From: DASROJ01 sp035646975
GTDB taxonomy: Bacteria > Acidobacteriota > Polarisedimenticolia > JACPZX01 > DASXTC01
DNA: 18,277 bases
Assembly: GCA_035646975.1 (NCBI GenBank)
Contig: DASROJ010000039.1
Coordinates: 1-18,277, forward strand
Reading direction: 5' to 3'
Part shown: piece by piece, positions 7,483 to 14,719 of the stretch
How the letters are laid out: the number at the start of each line of letters is the position of its first letter
How positions within the stretch are numbered: position 1 is the first letter of the stretch
The notes under the pieces: model-generated
Database searches by the model: none
What the model saw: the letters and a program-made list of their open reading frames with translations, nothing else
Told to the model about the DNA's origin: nothing
Position numbers and translations under genes: made by a program

Positions 7483-8596
7483 TTACGCGCGATGGCTGAG
7501 CAGATAGGTCTTGATGAACTCATCGAGATCGCCGTCCAGCACGTCGTCGACCTGTGATGTCTGGACGCTGGTTCGCAGGTCCTTGACCATGCGATAGGGA
7601 TGCAGGACGTAGGACCGGATCTGGCTGCCGAACTCGATGTCCTTCTTCGCCCCTTCCTCCACGGCTCGTTTCTCATCCTTCTTGCGGCGTTCGAGATCGT
7701 AGAGCCTCGCCTTGAGCAGCTTCATCGCCGTGTCCCTGTTGCGGTGCTGCGATCGCTCGTTCTGGCACTGCGCCACGATCCCGGTCGGCAGATGGGTGAT
7801 TCGAATGGCCGAATCCGTGACGTTCACATGCTGGCCGCCGGCGCCACTGGAACGGTAAGTGTCGACGCGCAGATCCTTCTCGTCGACTTCGATCTCGATG
7901 TCCTCGTTCAGCTCGGGATAGACGTACACCGACGCGAACGACGTATGACGACGGGCATTGGCATCGAACGGAGAAATCCTCACGAGCCGGTGAACGCCGT
8001 TCTCCGCCTTGAGATACCCGTAGGCGTCCTTGCCCTTCACGAGGGCCGTCGCGCTCTTGAGTCCGGCCTCCTCGCCCTCCTGGTAGTCGATGACCTCGAC
8101 CGAGTAGCCGCGCCGCTCGCACCAGCGGAGATACATCCGGTAGAGCATCTCGGCCCAGTCCTGGGCTTCGGTGCCGCCGGCACCGGGATGGATGGACAGG
8201 ATGGCGTTGTTGTGGTCGTTCTCGCCGCGCAGCATCATCTCGACTTCGACACCCTCGAGCTTTGCGCGGAAGTCCTCGATCGCCTGGCGCAGGTCTGCGT
8301 TGACCGGCTCGCCTTCCTTGCCGAGGTCGACAAGCGTCGCGGCGTCATCGTGGGACGCCAGCAGCGCCTCGCCGCGCTCGATGCTCTCCTTCAGCGCGGA
8401 GCGTTTCTGGAGGGTTTGCTGGGCCGACTGCGGATCGTCCCAGAATCCGGGCCGGGCCATCTGTTCGTCGAATTCGGTGAGTTGTTTTTTCTTGTTGCCG
8501 AGGTCAAAGATACACCCGGATGCCTTCGAGACGTTCCGCGAGCTGGGAGAGCCTGCGAATGAGCTCGTCGTCGAGCATGTGGGTGTCAGCGGACAT
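7483..8596 (-). CDS. prfB: Peptide chain release factor 2 (programmed +1 frameshift)
   Basis: Recognises UGA and UAA stop codons and releases the finished peptide. The first frame runs from ATG 8594-8596 (AGGAGAG upstream) for 30 codons to an in-frame TGA at 8504-8506; a +1 shift at CTT-TGA-C, skipping base 8506, joins it to the long frame. The full product is 370 residues, close to the 365 of E. coli RF2. The SPF stop-recognition tripeptide falls at 208-210 and the catalytic GGQ at 253-255, matching the E. coli numbering with a shift of three. SPF distinguishes RF2 from RF1. The start overlaps the end of lnt by 11 bp. Reading only the uninterrupted frame would lose the first 45 residues. Confidence 0.96.
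8503..8518 (-). promoter_or_regulatory. prfB autoregulatory +1 frameshift site
   Basis: On the minus strand the sequence reads CGG GTG TAT CTT TGA C. TAT CTT TGA C is identical to the E. coli RF2 site; the upstream stimulator GGGTG is a weaker match to the anti-Shine-Dalgarno than the E. coli AGGGGG. When RF2 is scarce the ribosome pauses at TGA and slips forward on CTT, so RF2 controls its own level. Confidence 0.92.
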
Positions 8597-10199
8597 CGTG
8601 CTCTCCTGCGGGATCAAGACGGCGCCGGAACATTCGAGGCACGAACATTCGCGGAATGCACAGCGCGGCGAGCGTGAGTATAACACAGCAGATCGCGAAG
8701 GCATCCCCGACGGCCGCGTACAACGTGACGCCCTGCCCGGGCGCGACTTCCGCCGCGAGTATCGTCTTTTCGTTCAGCCGCGAACGGCTGGTGATGCGCC
8801 CGGCCGGGTCCACCACGGCGCTGATTCCGGTGTTGGCGCACCGCAGCAACCATCGCCGGCTTTCCACCGCGCGCATCGCGGCCAGCAGCAGATGCTGGCG
8901 CGGCATCGCGGTGTCGCCGTACCAGGCATCGTTCGTGATGTTCACCATCAACGACGCGCCCGCTCTCGCGTATCGCCGTGTGAGTTCCGGGAAGATCGCT
9001 TCGTAGCAAATCAGCGAGCCGACCGGACCGAATCGCGCGCTCAGAAGATTGATGCCCTTTCCCGGCTGGAAATCGCTGGCTTCCTGTACCAGCGGCGCGA
9101 GAAAGAAGAGCAGCTTCTTCAGCGGCACGTACTCTCCGAACGGCACGAGGTGCAGCTTGTCATACCGACCGGAGATTCCCTCCCGCGGTTTCACCATCAC
9201 GGCGCTGTTGAACGGCGCCATGGTCCCGCCGACCTGATCGTAGGTCACGGTCCCCAGCAGCATCTCGGCTCCGGTTTCGTCGGCGAGTGACTCGAGCCTG
9301 CGAGCGTAGTCCGGATGACGAGTGAGCGAGATTGGAACCGACGACTCCGACCAGACGATGAAGCCGGCGCCGCGGCGCGCCGCCTCGCGTGTCATCGTGT
9401 CGTGGTCCGCCTCGATGAGATCCCTCTGCGCGGGATCCCACTTGTCGGCCTGCGCCACGTTTGCCTGGATGAGGGCCACCTCGAGCGACGCGTCGACTCC
9501 GCCCGCCCGTCGGAGCCGCCAGCCTCCGTAGGCCAGTGACGCGGAGATCAGCAGCACCAGGAACAAAGGAATCCACGGGCCGCTGCCGCGTCCATCGGGC
9601 CGGTTCCCCGTCAATCGGTCGAAGGCCAGGGCCATCACCGAGCTGCCGGCCGCCAGCACGAATGACACCCCATAGGTGCCCGTCAGGTCGGCCACCTGGA
9701 TGGCGGCGGGTGCGGCCTGCTGGGAAGCCCCGAGCAGGCACCAGGGAAACCCGGTCAGCAACGTCGCCCGCGTGAGCTCGAGCCCCGTCCAGGCGGCGGG
9801 CGCCAGCAGATAGGCCGCGGCGCTGCCCCATCGCCTGCTCGAGAGGCTCACGCAGGTGCAGAAGAGGGCCGTGTAGGAGGACACATATAATATGAGGAGC
9901 CCCCCCACCCCCGCCGCCTCGGGAACCGAAAGCTTCGCCCACGTCTGGAGAAACGGGAATATCCAGCAGAGGACCATTGTGTAGGCGGTGAGGCCCGCGG
10001 CCAGGCCGAGCGCGGCGGCCGACCGGAGCGTGCGGCAGCGCGCCGAGGCGACCATCAGCGGAGCCAGGCAGAACCATCCGGCCACCCAGAATCCGTCGCC
10101 GTTGTCGAACGGAAGTGGTTGTCCGAGAGGAAACGTGATCGCCATCAGGACGCCCGCCACGAGTGAGAGTCCGAGCGGCCGAACCGCCGGGCGGAGCAC
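8586..10199 (-). CDS. lnt: Apolipoprotein N-acyltransferase
   Basis: Inner-membrane enzyme that adds the third acyl chain to the N-terminal cysteine of lipoproteins, the last step of lipoprotein maturation in diderms. The 537-residue protein has several hydrophobic segments in the first 230 residues and one near 497-516, around a nitrilase-fold domain (about 238-485). The catalytic triad is visible: Glu285 in WSESS, Lys348 in YDKLHLVPFGEYVP and Cys398 in LICYE; NDAWYGDT follows at 423-430. GTG at 10197-10199 directly abuts the stop of the SPOR gene, and no good ribosome binding site is seen, so translation is probably coupled. The 3' end overlaps prfB by 11 bp. Confidence 0.95.
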   Translation of the reverse strand: MLRPAVRPLGLSLVAGVLMAITFPLGQPLPFDNGDGFWVAGWFCLAPLMVASARCRTLRSAAALGLAAGLTAYTMVLCWIFPFLQTWAKLSVPEAAGVGGLLILYVSSYTALFCTCVSLSSRRWGSAAAYLLAPAAWTGLELTRATLLTGFPWCLLGASQQAAPAAIQVADLTGTYGVSFVLAAGSSVMALAFDRLTGNRPDGRGSGPWIPLFLVLLISASLAYGGWRLRRAGGVDASLEVALIQANVAQADKWDPAQRDLIEADHDTMTREAARRGAGFIVWSESSVPISLTRHPDYARRLESLADETGAEMLLGTVTYDQVGGTMAPFNSAVMVKPREGISGRYDKLHLVPFGEYVPLKKLLFFLAPLVQEASDFQPGKGINLLSARFGPVGSLICYEAIFPELTRRYARAGASLMVNITNDAWYGDTAMPRQHLLLAAMRAVESRRWLLRCANTGISAVVDPAGRITSRSRLNEKTILAAEVAPGQGVTLYAAVGDAFAICCVILTLAALCIPRMFVPRMFRRRLDPAGEHDVR

Positions 10200-10820
10200 T
10201 CAGGGGATCCAGGTGGTGAGTTTCTCCTGCTCGCGCAGGACCGAGGCGGCGCGGGTCGCCTCCTCGCGGTCGGCATAAGGTCCCACGCGGACCTTGTATG
10301 TGCCGTGATCGGGCATCAGCAGCGCGGTGTACCCCTTTGCCCGCAGCCTGCGCCGGATCAGGTCGGCTGCTGCGCGGTCCTTGGAGGCGAACACCTGGAT
10401 CATCACGGCTTCGTTGACCGACCGGCGCCCGCTGGTGGCCGTCTGGCCGGCCGTCGACGGGGGCTCCGCTGGCTGCCGGGTTGCCTGGGTCGCCGGCGGC
10501 TTCTGCCGCGGAGTCGCCGCGGTGGCCGCCGACCCCTGCGGCTTGAGAGGGGCCGGCTGATTCCCCTCCAGCGTGTCGAAAAACGTGAGGTCCTTGGAGA
10601 CGTCTCCCATCTCTTCCACGTTGGCATCGCCATTGCGGCCGGGTGCTCCCGGCAAGCCGGTCATGGAGATCGTCGGGCCCACGCTCTGCCGCTCGACCCA
10701 TCTGCCGAACATGAACGATGCCACGCACAGCACGAGCACGATGACGACCATCAGGACGAGATGGCGCGCCTCGAGCTGGAGCTCCTGGGTCGTCCTGCTC
10801 TCGCCAGCCGGGCTCGCCAT
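10200..10820 (-). CDS. SPOR-domain membrane protein
   Basis: A 206-residue protein with a short cytoplasmic N-terminus, one membrane span at about 20-40 (LVLMVVIVLVLCVASFMF), a Pro/Ala/Thr/Gln-rich periplasmic linker (about 85-132) and a C-terminal SPOR domain (about 134-206: VMIQVFASKDRAAADLIRRRL through TYKVRVGPYADREEATRA). SPOR domains bind peptidoglycan glycan strands stripped of stem peptides and often place proteins at division sites, as in FtsN and DedD; this layout is similar, but no ortholog can be named. It lies 5 bp after the slipin gene and abuts lnt, so it is part of an envelope-related operon. Start ATG 10818-10820 has GGAG upstream. Confidence 0.88.
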   Translation of the reverse strand: MASPAGESRTTQELQLEARHLVLMVVIVLVLCVASFMFGRWVERQSVGPTISMTGLPGAPGRNGDANVEEMGDVSKDLTFFDTLEGNQPAPLKPQGSAATAATPRQKPPATQATRQPAEPPSTAGQTATSGRRSVNEAVMIQVFASKDRAAADLIRRRLRAKGYTALLMPDHGTYKVRVGPYADREEATRAASVLREQEKLTTWIP

Positions 10821-10825
10821 GATGA

Positions 10826-11584
10826 CTACTCCGATCGGATGAAGGCCTTGAGGAAGTCCACCGGCACGGGGAAGATGATCGTCGAGTTCTTCTCGGTGGC
10901 GATCTCCGTCAGGGTCTGTAGATATCTCAGCTGGATGGTGACCGGGTTCTCCTGGATGACCGCCGCGGCCTTGCCGAGCATCTCGGATGCCTGGTACTCG
11001 CCGTCGGCGTGGATGATCTTCGCGCGCTTCTCCCTTTCCGCCTCCGCCTGTCGCGCCATGGCGCGCTGCATCTCGGTGGGGAGGTCCACCTGCTTCACCT
11101 CAACCGCCGATACCTTGATGCCCCAGGGGTCGGTGTGCTTGTCGAGAATCGTCTGGAGCTGCAGGTTGAGCCGCTCGCGCTGCGACAGAAGGTCGTCGAG
11201 GCCGACCTGCCCGAGCACCGAGCGCAGCGTGGTCTGGGCCAGCTGAGACGTCGCGTAATGGTAGTTCTCCACTTCCACCACGGCTCTGTTGGGATCCATG
11301 ACGCGGAAATAAACCACCGCGTTCACCTTCACCGAGACGTTGTCGCGCGTGATGATGTCCTGAGGCGGCACGTCGAGCACCACCGTCCGCAGGGAAACGC
11401 GGACGAAGCGCTCGATGCCCGGCCAGATGTACGTGAGGCCGGGCCCCCGCGGGATCGACTTCAGCCTGCCGAGCGTGAAGACGACCCCCCGCTCGTATTC
11501 GTTGAAGATCTTGACGCCCGAGATGATGAACAGCACGAGCAGCAGCAGTGGCACGACAAACATCAACCCCGGGACACTCTCCAC
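10826..11584 (-). CDS. Slipin / stomatin-like SPFH protein
   Basis: Membrane-anchored SPFH (band 7) protein that forms large oligomers and organises membrane microdomains; partner of NfeD protease. The 252-residue product has a hydrophobic N-terminal anchor (about 4-24), then the SPFH domain: NEYERGVVFTLGRL, GPGLTYIWP, VVLDVPPQDIITRDNVSVKVNAVVYFRV, and the helix with ALP-like VDLPTEMQRAMARQAEAEREKRAKII typical of bacterial slipins. A GTG two codons upstream (11588-11590) would abut the GAGGAG ribosome binding site with no spacer; the GTG at 11582-11584 has 6 nt spacing, so I prefer it. It follows nfeD closely, the classic slipin-NfeD pairing. Confidence 0.93.
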   Translation of the reverse strand: MESVPGLMFVVPLLLLVLFIISGVKIFNEYERGVVFTLGRLKSIPRGPGLTYIWPGIERFVRVSLRTVVLDVPPQDIITRDNVSVKVNAVVYFRVMDPNRAVVEVENYHYATSQLAQTTLRSVLGQVGLDDLLSQRERLNLQLQTILDKHTDPWGIKVSAVEVKQVDLPTEMQRAMARQAEAEREKRAKIIHADGEYQASEMLGKAAAVIQENPVTIQLRYLQTLTEIATEKNSTIIFPVPVDFLKAFIRSE

Positions 11585-11594
11585 GTCCACCTCC

Positions 11595-12926
11595 TCAACG
11601 GTCCTCTGGTTCGACTTCCACCGCCATGTTTCGCACGCTTCTGATCCTCACTCTTCGCCCCATGGCGATCGGCTCTGTCGACGTCGCGTCCCAGTATTCG
11701 CCATGGACGAACACCTTACCCTGAGAGCCGATGTCTGTCATCGCCTCGCCGATCTCTCCCGGCAGCGACTCCACGCCCATGAGCACGCGCCCTCGCTGCG
11801 CCCGTACCGCCACCGTGGTGACGATGGCCATGACGGCCGTGAGGGTCAGCGTGGTCGGCAGGATGAACCTGAGAGACAGCCCCAGGTCGGGCATCCGATC
11901 CGTATCGAAAAGGGTGACGAACCCGAGCGTCAGGGTGGCCGCGCCGGCCACCGTCAGGAGGCCGTGCGAGGTGATCTTGATTTCCAGCACGAACAGCGAC
12001 ACGGCCAGCGCGATGAGCAGCAGCCCCAGCAGGTTGATGGGAAGAATCTGCAGCGACATCGCCCACAGAATCAGCGCAAGACCGCCGACCACTCCGGGCG
12101 CGATCAATCCGGGATTGTTGAACTCCACGAACAGCCCCAGCACCGCGATACCGAACAGTATCATCGAGACTTCGGGACTCGCGATCCATGAGAGGATTCG
12201 CTGCCGGGCGGTGAGCTCGTATCGGGTCGTCCTGGCGTTGGCCAGCGCCAGCTTCACCCTGGTCCCGTCGAAGCGGGTGACCTCCCTCCCATCGAGCGCC
12301 CGGAGAAGATCGTCGAGATCCTTCGTCACGAGGTCGATGACCTTCTGATCGATCGCTTCGGTTTCGGTCAGTGAGATGCTTTCGCGGACCATCTTCTCGT
12401 AAACCGCCGCGTTGCGGCCGCGGTTCGTCGCGATGCTGCGTACGCCCGCCGCCATGTCGTTCTCGATCTTCTCCCCCATGTAGTCGCGGCCACCCTTCGA
12501 TTCGCCGCCGGGGCTTCCACCGAACAGCGAGACGGGATGGCCGGCGCCGATGCGGGTGCCCGGCGCCATGGCGATCAGGTCTGCCGCATTCGAGATGTAG
12601 AGTCCCGCGGAGGCCGCCTGCGCCCCGGACGGTGATACGTACACCACCACGGGGACCTTTGAGGAAAGGATGCTCTGGATGATCGATTCGGTGGAGGAGA
12701 CCAGCCCTCCCGGCGTGTCCATCTCGAATACCGCCAGCGCGAAATCGCCCTGTCGCGCCCTGGCCAGTGCCCTGTCGACATACTCGACCGTCACGGAGGT
12801 GATCGGACCGCGGAGGTCCGCGACCAGAACGGCAGCGTCGGTCGGGGTCGCGCGCGGATCAGGGACTGGTGCGGCGGCCAGCAACAGGACGCAGACAGCA
12901 GCGATACCCAGGGTTGTCGCTCTCAT
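11595..12926 (-). CDS. nfeD: NfeD family membrane serine protease (ClpP-class, long form)
   Basis: Membrane protease of the NfeD1b type, whose characterised archaeal relative (PH1510) cleaves the partner stomatin. The 443-residue product has a signal-like N-terminus (about 1-20), a ClpP-class domain (about 31-230) with MDTPGG (69-74), the likely nucleophile Ser106 in GAQAASAG and likely general base Lys153 in GEKIEND, then about five membrane spans (253-375) and a C-terminal NfeD OB-fold (about 385-440: GEIGEAMTDIGSQGKVFVHGE). An upstream in-frame ATG (12954-12956) would add ten residues encoded by a tandem repeat; the start at 12926 gives the better signal peptide, but neither has a clear ribosome binding site. 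Confidence 0.93.
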   Translation of the reverse strand: MRATTLGIAAVCVLLLAAAPVPDPRATPTDAAVLVADLRGPITSVTVEYVDRALARARQGDFALAVFEMDTPGGLVSSTESIIQSILSSKVPVVVYVSPSGAQAASAGLYISNAADLIAMAPGTRIGAGHPVSLFGGSPGGESKGGRDYMGEKIENDMAAGVRSIATNRGRNAAVYEKMVRESISLTETEAIDQKVIDLVTKDLDDLLRALDGREVTRFDGTRVKLALANARTTRYELTARQRILSWIASPEVSMILFGIAVLGLFVEFNNPGLIAPGVVGGLALILWAMSLQILPINLLGLLLIALAVSLFVLEIKITSHGLLTVAGAATLTLGFVTLFDTDRMPDLGLSLRFILPTTLTLTAVMAIVTTVAVRAQRGRVLMGVESLPGEIGEAMTDIGSQGKVFVHGEYWDATSTEPIAMGRRVRIRSVRNMAVEVEPEDR

Positions 12927-12928
12927 GA

Positions 12929-12979
12929 TCGATGAGTATACCGCCGCAATGAGCATACCGCCGGGATGAGTAGACCGCC
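12929..12979. repeat. Three tandem 17-bp imperfect repeats ahead of nfeD
   Basis: Units at 12929-12945, 12946-12962 and 12963-12979 share ATGAG-N-A-N-ACCGCC on the plus strand (GGCGGT-N-T-N-CTCAT on the minus). They fill most of the 74-bp gap between the aminotransferase and nfeD. The unit nearest nfeD contains TATACT (12932-12937), a good -10 hexamer, 5 nt before the nfeD ATG, but I see no matching -35. They may be an operator array or a slippage product. Confidence 0.7.
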
Positions 12980-12982
12980 GGC

Positions 12983-12994
12983 AAGCCGCGGCTT
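12983..12994. repeat. 12-bp perfect palindrome after the aminotransferase gene
   Basis: AAGCCGCGGCTT reads the same on both strands. It lies 6 bp past the aminotransferase stop and 3 bp before the 17-bp repeats. It could be a protein-binding site; as RNA it would fold only a weak 4-bp stem. Confidence 0.35.
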
Positions 12995-13000
12995 ACGACG

Positions 13001-14179
13001 TCAGCGCGGCACGAGCTTCCTGAATCGAGCGATTCCCTCGCGGATGCGGTCGGCCGCCACCGCGTAGGAGAACCGCAGGTACCCGGGCGCGCCGAACGCC
13101 TCGCCGGGAACCGTGGCGATGCGCGCCTCTTTCAGCAGCAGGGTGGCCACGCCGATCGAATCGCGCACACCCAGCCTTTCGTACAGCCCGGTCACCCCGG
13201 GAAACGCGTAGAAGGCACCGGCGGGGTTCTGGCAGGTCACTCCCGGGATCGACGAGAGACCCTCCACGATCAGATCGCGACGCATGGCGTACTCCTCGAT
13301 CATGCGCGCCAGATCGTCCTGGGGACCGTTCATCGCCTCGACCGCCGCCGCCTGCGCCACCGCCGTGGGATGCGTGCAATCGTGGCTCTGCACCACCTCC
13401 ATGGCCTCGATGATCCCGCGGGCCGACACCGCGTAACCCACCCGGTAACCGGTCATGGCGTAGCTCTTCGACAAGGTCGACACGAGCACCAGCCGATCGC
13501 GCAGACGCTGATGCTCCCGGGCCAGAGTGGCATGGGAGCGGCCATCGTAGAGAAACTTCTCGTAGCATTCGTCGAAGATCACATAGAGATCCTTTTCGAT
13601 GGCCAGCGCGGTGAACTCCGCCAGCTCGGCCTGGGGTATCACCGCGCCGGTCGGATTCGATGGCGAACAAAGAACGATCGCCTTCGTTGCGCGCGTCGCC
13701 AGCTTCGCGGCGTCTTTCGCCCGGGCGATGAATCCGTCCTGCTCCGTGGTGGGCAGGATCACGGGCAAGGCGCCGGCAAGCCGCACCTGCTCGGGGAACG
13801 AGACCCAGTAGGGCGCAGGAATGATCACCTCGTCGCCGGGACCGAACAACGCCATGGCGGCGTCGAACAGCGCATTCTTGCCGCCGCAGGAGACGATCAC
13901 CTCCGACATGCCGTACTGCGCCCCGTATTGACGTTTGTAATGCTCCGCGATCGCGCGGCGCAGCGCCGGCAATCCAAGCGTCGGCAGGTAATGGCTCAGA
14001 TTCTGATCGATCGCGACGTGCGCGGCGCGCTTGACGTTGTCGGGCGTGTCGAAGTCGGGTTCGCCTGGCCCGAAGTCGATGACATCGATTCCCTGCTCGC
14101 GCAGGCGGTCCGCCTCCTGTTTGACCGCGATGGTCGCGCTTGGCTTGACGGCGGACAACCGTTCTGCTGGTCTGGGCAT
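13001..14179 (-). CDS. Aspartate aminotransferase family protein (class I/II, PLP-dependent)
   Basis: Cytoplasmic fold-type I aminotransferase, most like the AspAT 1-beta group that moves the amino group between aspartate and 2-oxoglutarate; some members also use prephenate. The 392-residue length is standard. Visible: DFGPGEPDFDTP (35-46), CGGKNALFDA (98-107), SNPTG (174-178), the PLP-binding Asp203 in IFDECYEKF, and the Schiff-base Lys238 in STLSKSYAMTGYRVGY. ATG 14177-14179 directly follows the coaD stop, with GAGGAG about 8 nt before it. It ends the recN-coaD run. The class is certain; the exact substrate cannot be read from the sequence. Confidence 0.93.
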   Translation of the reverse strand: MPRPAERLSAVKPSATIAVKQEADRLREQGIDVIDFGPGEPDFDTPDNVKRAAHVAIDQNLSHYLPTLGLPALRRAIAEHYKRQYGAQYGMSEVIVSCGGKNALFDAAMALFGPGDEVIIPAPYWVSFPEQVRLAGALPVILPTTEQDGFIARAKDAAKLATRATKAIVLCSPSNPTGAVIPQAELAEFTALAIEKDLYVIFDECYEKFLYDGRSHATLAREHQRLRDRLVLVSTLSKSYAMTGYRVGYAVSARGIIEAMEVVQSHDCTHPTAVAQAAAVEAMNGPQDDLARMIEEYAMRRDLIVEGLSSIPGVTCQNPAGAFYAFPGVTGLYERLGVRDSIGVATLLLKEARIATVPGEAFGAPGYLRFSYAVAADRIREGIARFRKLVPR

Positions 14180-14719
14180 CTATCGGCTCCTCTGCCTCGC
14201 GAGACGCTTGACGATGGCCGCGCCCGCCGGGGGCGGCACGAGCCCCGAGACATCGCCACCCAGCGCCGCGACTTCCTTCACCAGGCGTGAGCTCAGGTAG
14301 GAGTAGGCCTCCGCCGGCATCATGAAGACCGTCTCCACCTCGGTGTCCAGGCGGCGGTTCATCAACGCCATCTGGAACTCGTACTCGAAGTCGGACACCG
14401 CGCGCAGGCCGCGGACGATCACCTGCGCGCCACGGCTGCGCACATAATCCACCAGGAGCCCCTCGAACGTCTCGACCCGGACGTTGGGCAGCGTGAGCAC
14501 CGATTCGCGGATGAGTCGCGCACGTTCCTCGACGGTGAACAAGGGCGCCTTTTCGGGATTACCGAGAATCGCGACGATCACCAGGTCGAACAGACGGCTG
14601 CCTCGCTGGATGAGGTCCAGATGGCCATTGGTGATCGGGTCGAACGTGCCCGGGTACACGGCGATGCATTCCTTGGGGGCCCCGGCGGCCCTGGGGGTCT
14701 TCGCAGGCGTCTTCGTCAT
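14180..14719 (-). CDS. coaD: Phosphopantetheine adenylyltransferase
   Basis: Transfers AMP from ATP to 4'-phosphopantetheine to make dephospho-CoA, the fourth step of coenzyme A synthesis. The 179-residue protein has the nucleotidyltransferase motif VYPGTFDPITNGHLDLI (21-37) with the TNGH form of the (T/H)xGH motif, followed by IVRGLRAVSDFEYEFQMALMNR (about 97-118) and the SSRLVKEVA motif near 142-150. A lysine-rich tail of about 16 residues precedes the usual start point, but no later in-frame start codon is available before the catalytic motif. Its ATG overlaps the recN stop by 4 bp (ATGA), and the gene abuts the aminotransferase. Confidence 0.96.
   Translation of the reverse strand: MTKTPAKTPRAAGAPKECIAVYPGTFDPITNGHLDLIQRGSRLFDLVIVAILGNPEKAPLFTVEERARLIRESVLTLPNVRVETFEGLLVDYVRSRGAQVIVRGLRAVSDFEYEFQMALMNRRLDTEVETVFMMPAEAYSYLSSRLVKEVAALGGDVSGLVPPPAGAAIVKRLARQRSR

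Noticed and set aside
7421..7499. 10-bp direct repeat CGATGGCTGA at 7421-7430 and 7490-7499
   Set aside because: One copy is in the prfB coding end and the other in the hrcA leader, with no symmetry or further copies; probably chance.
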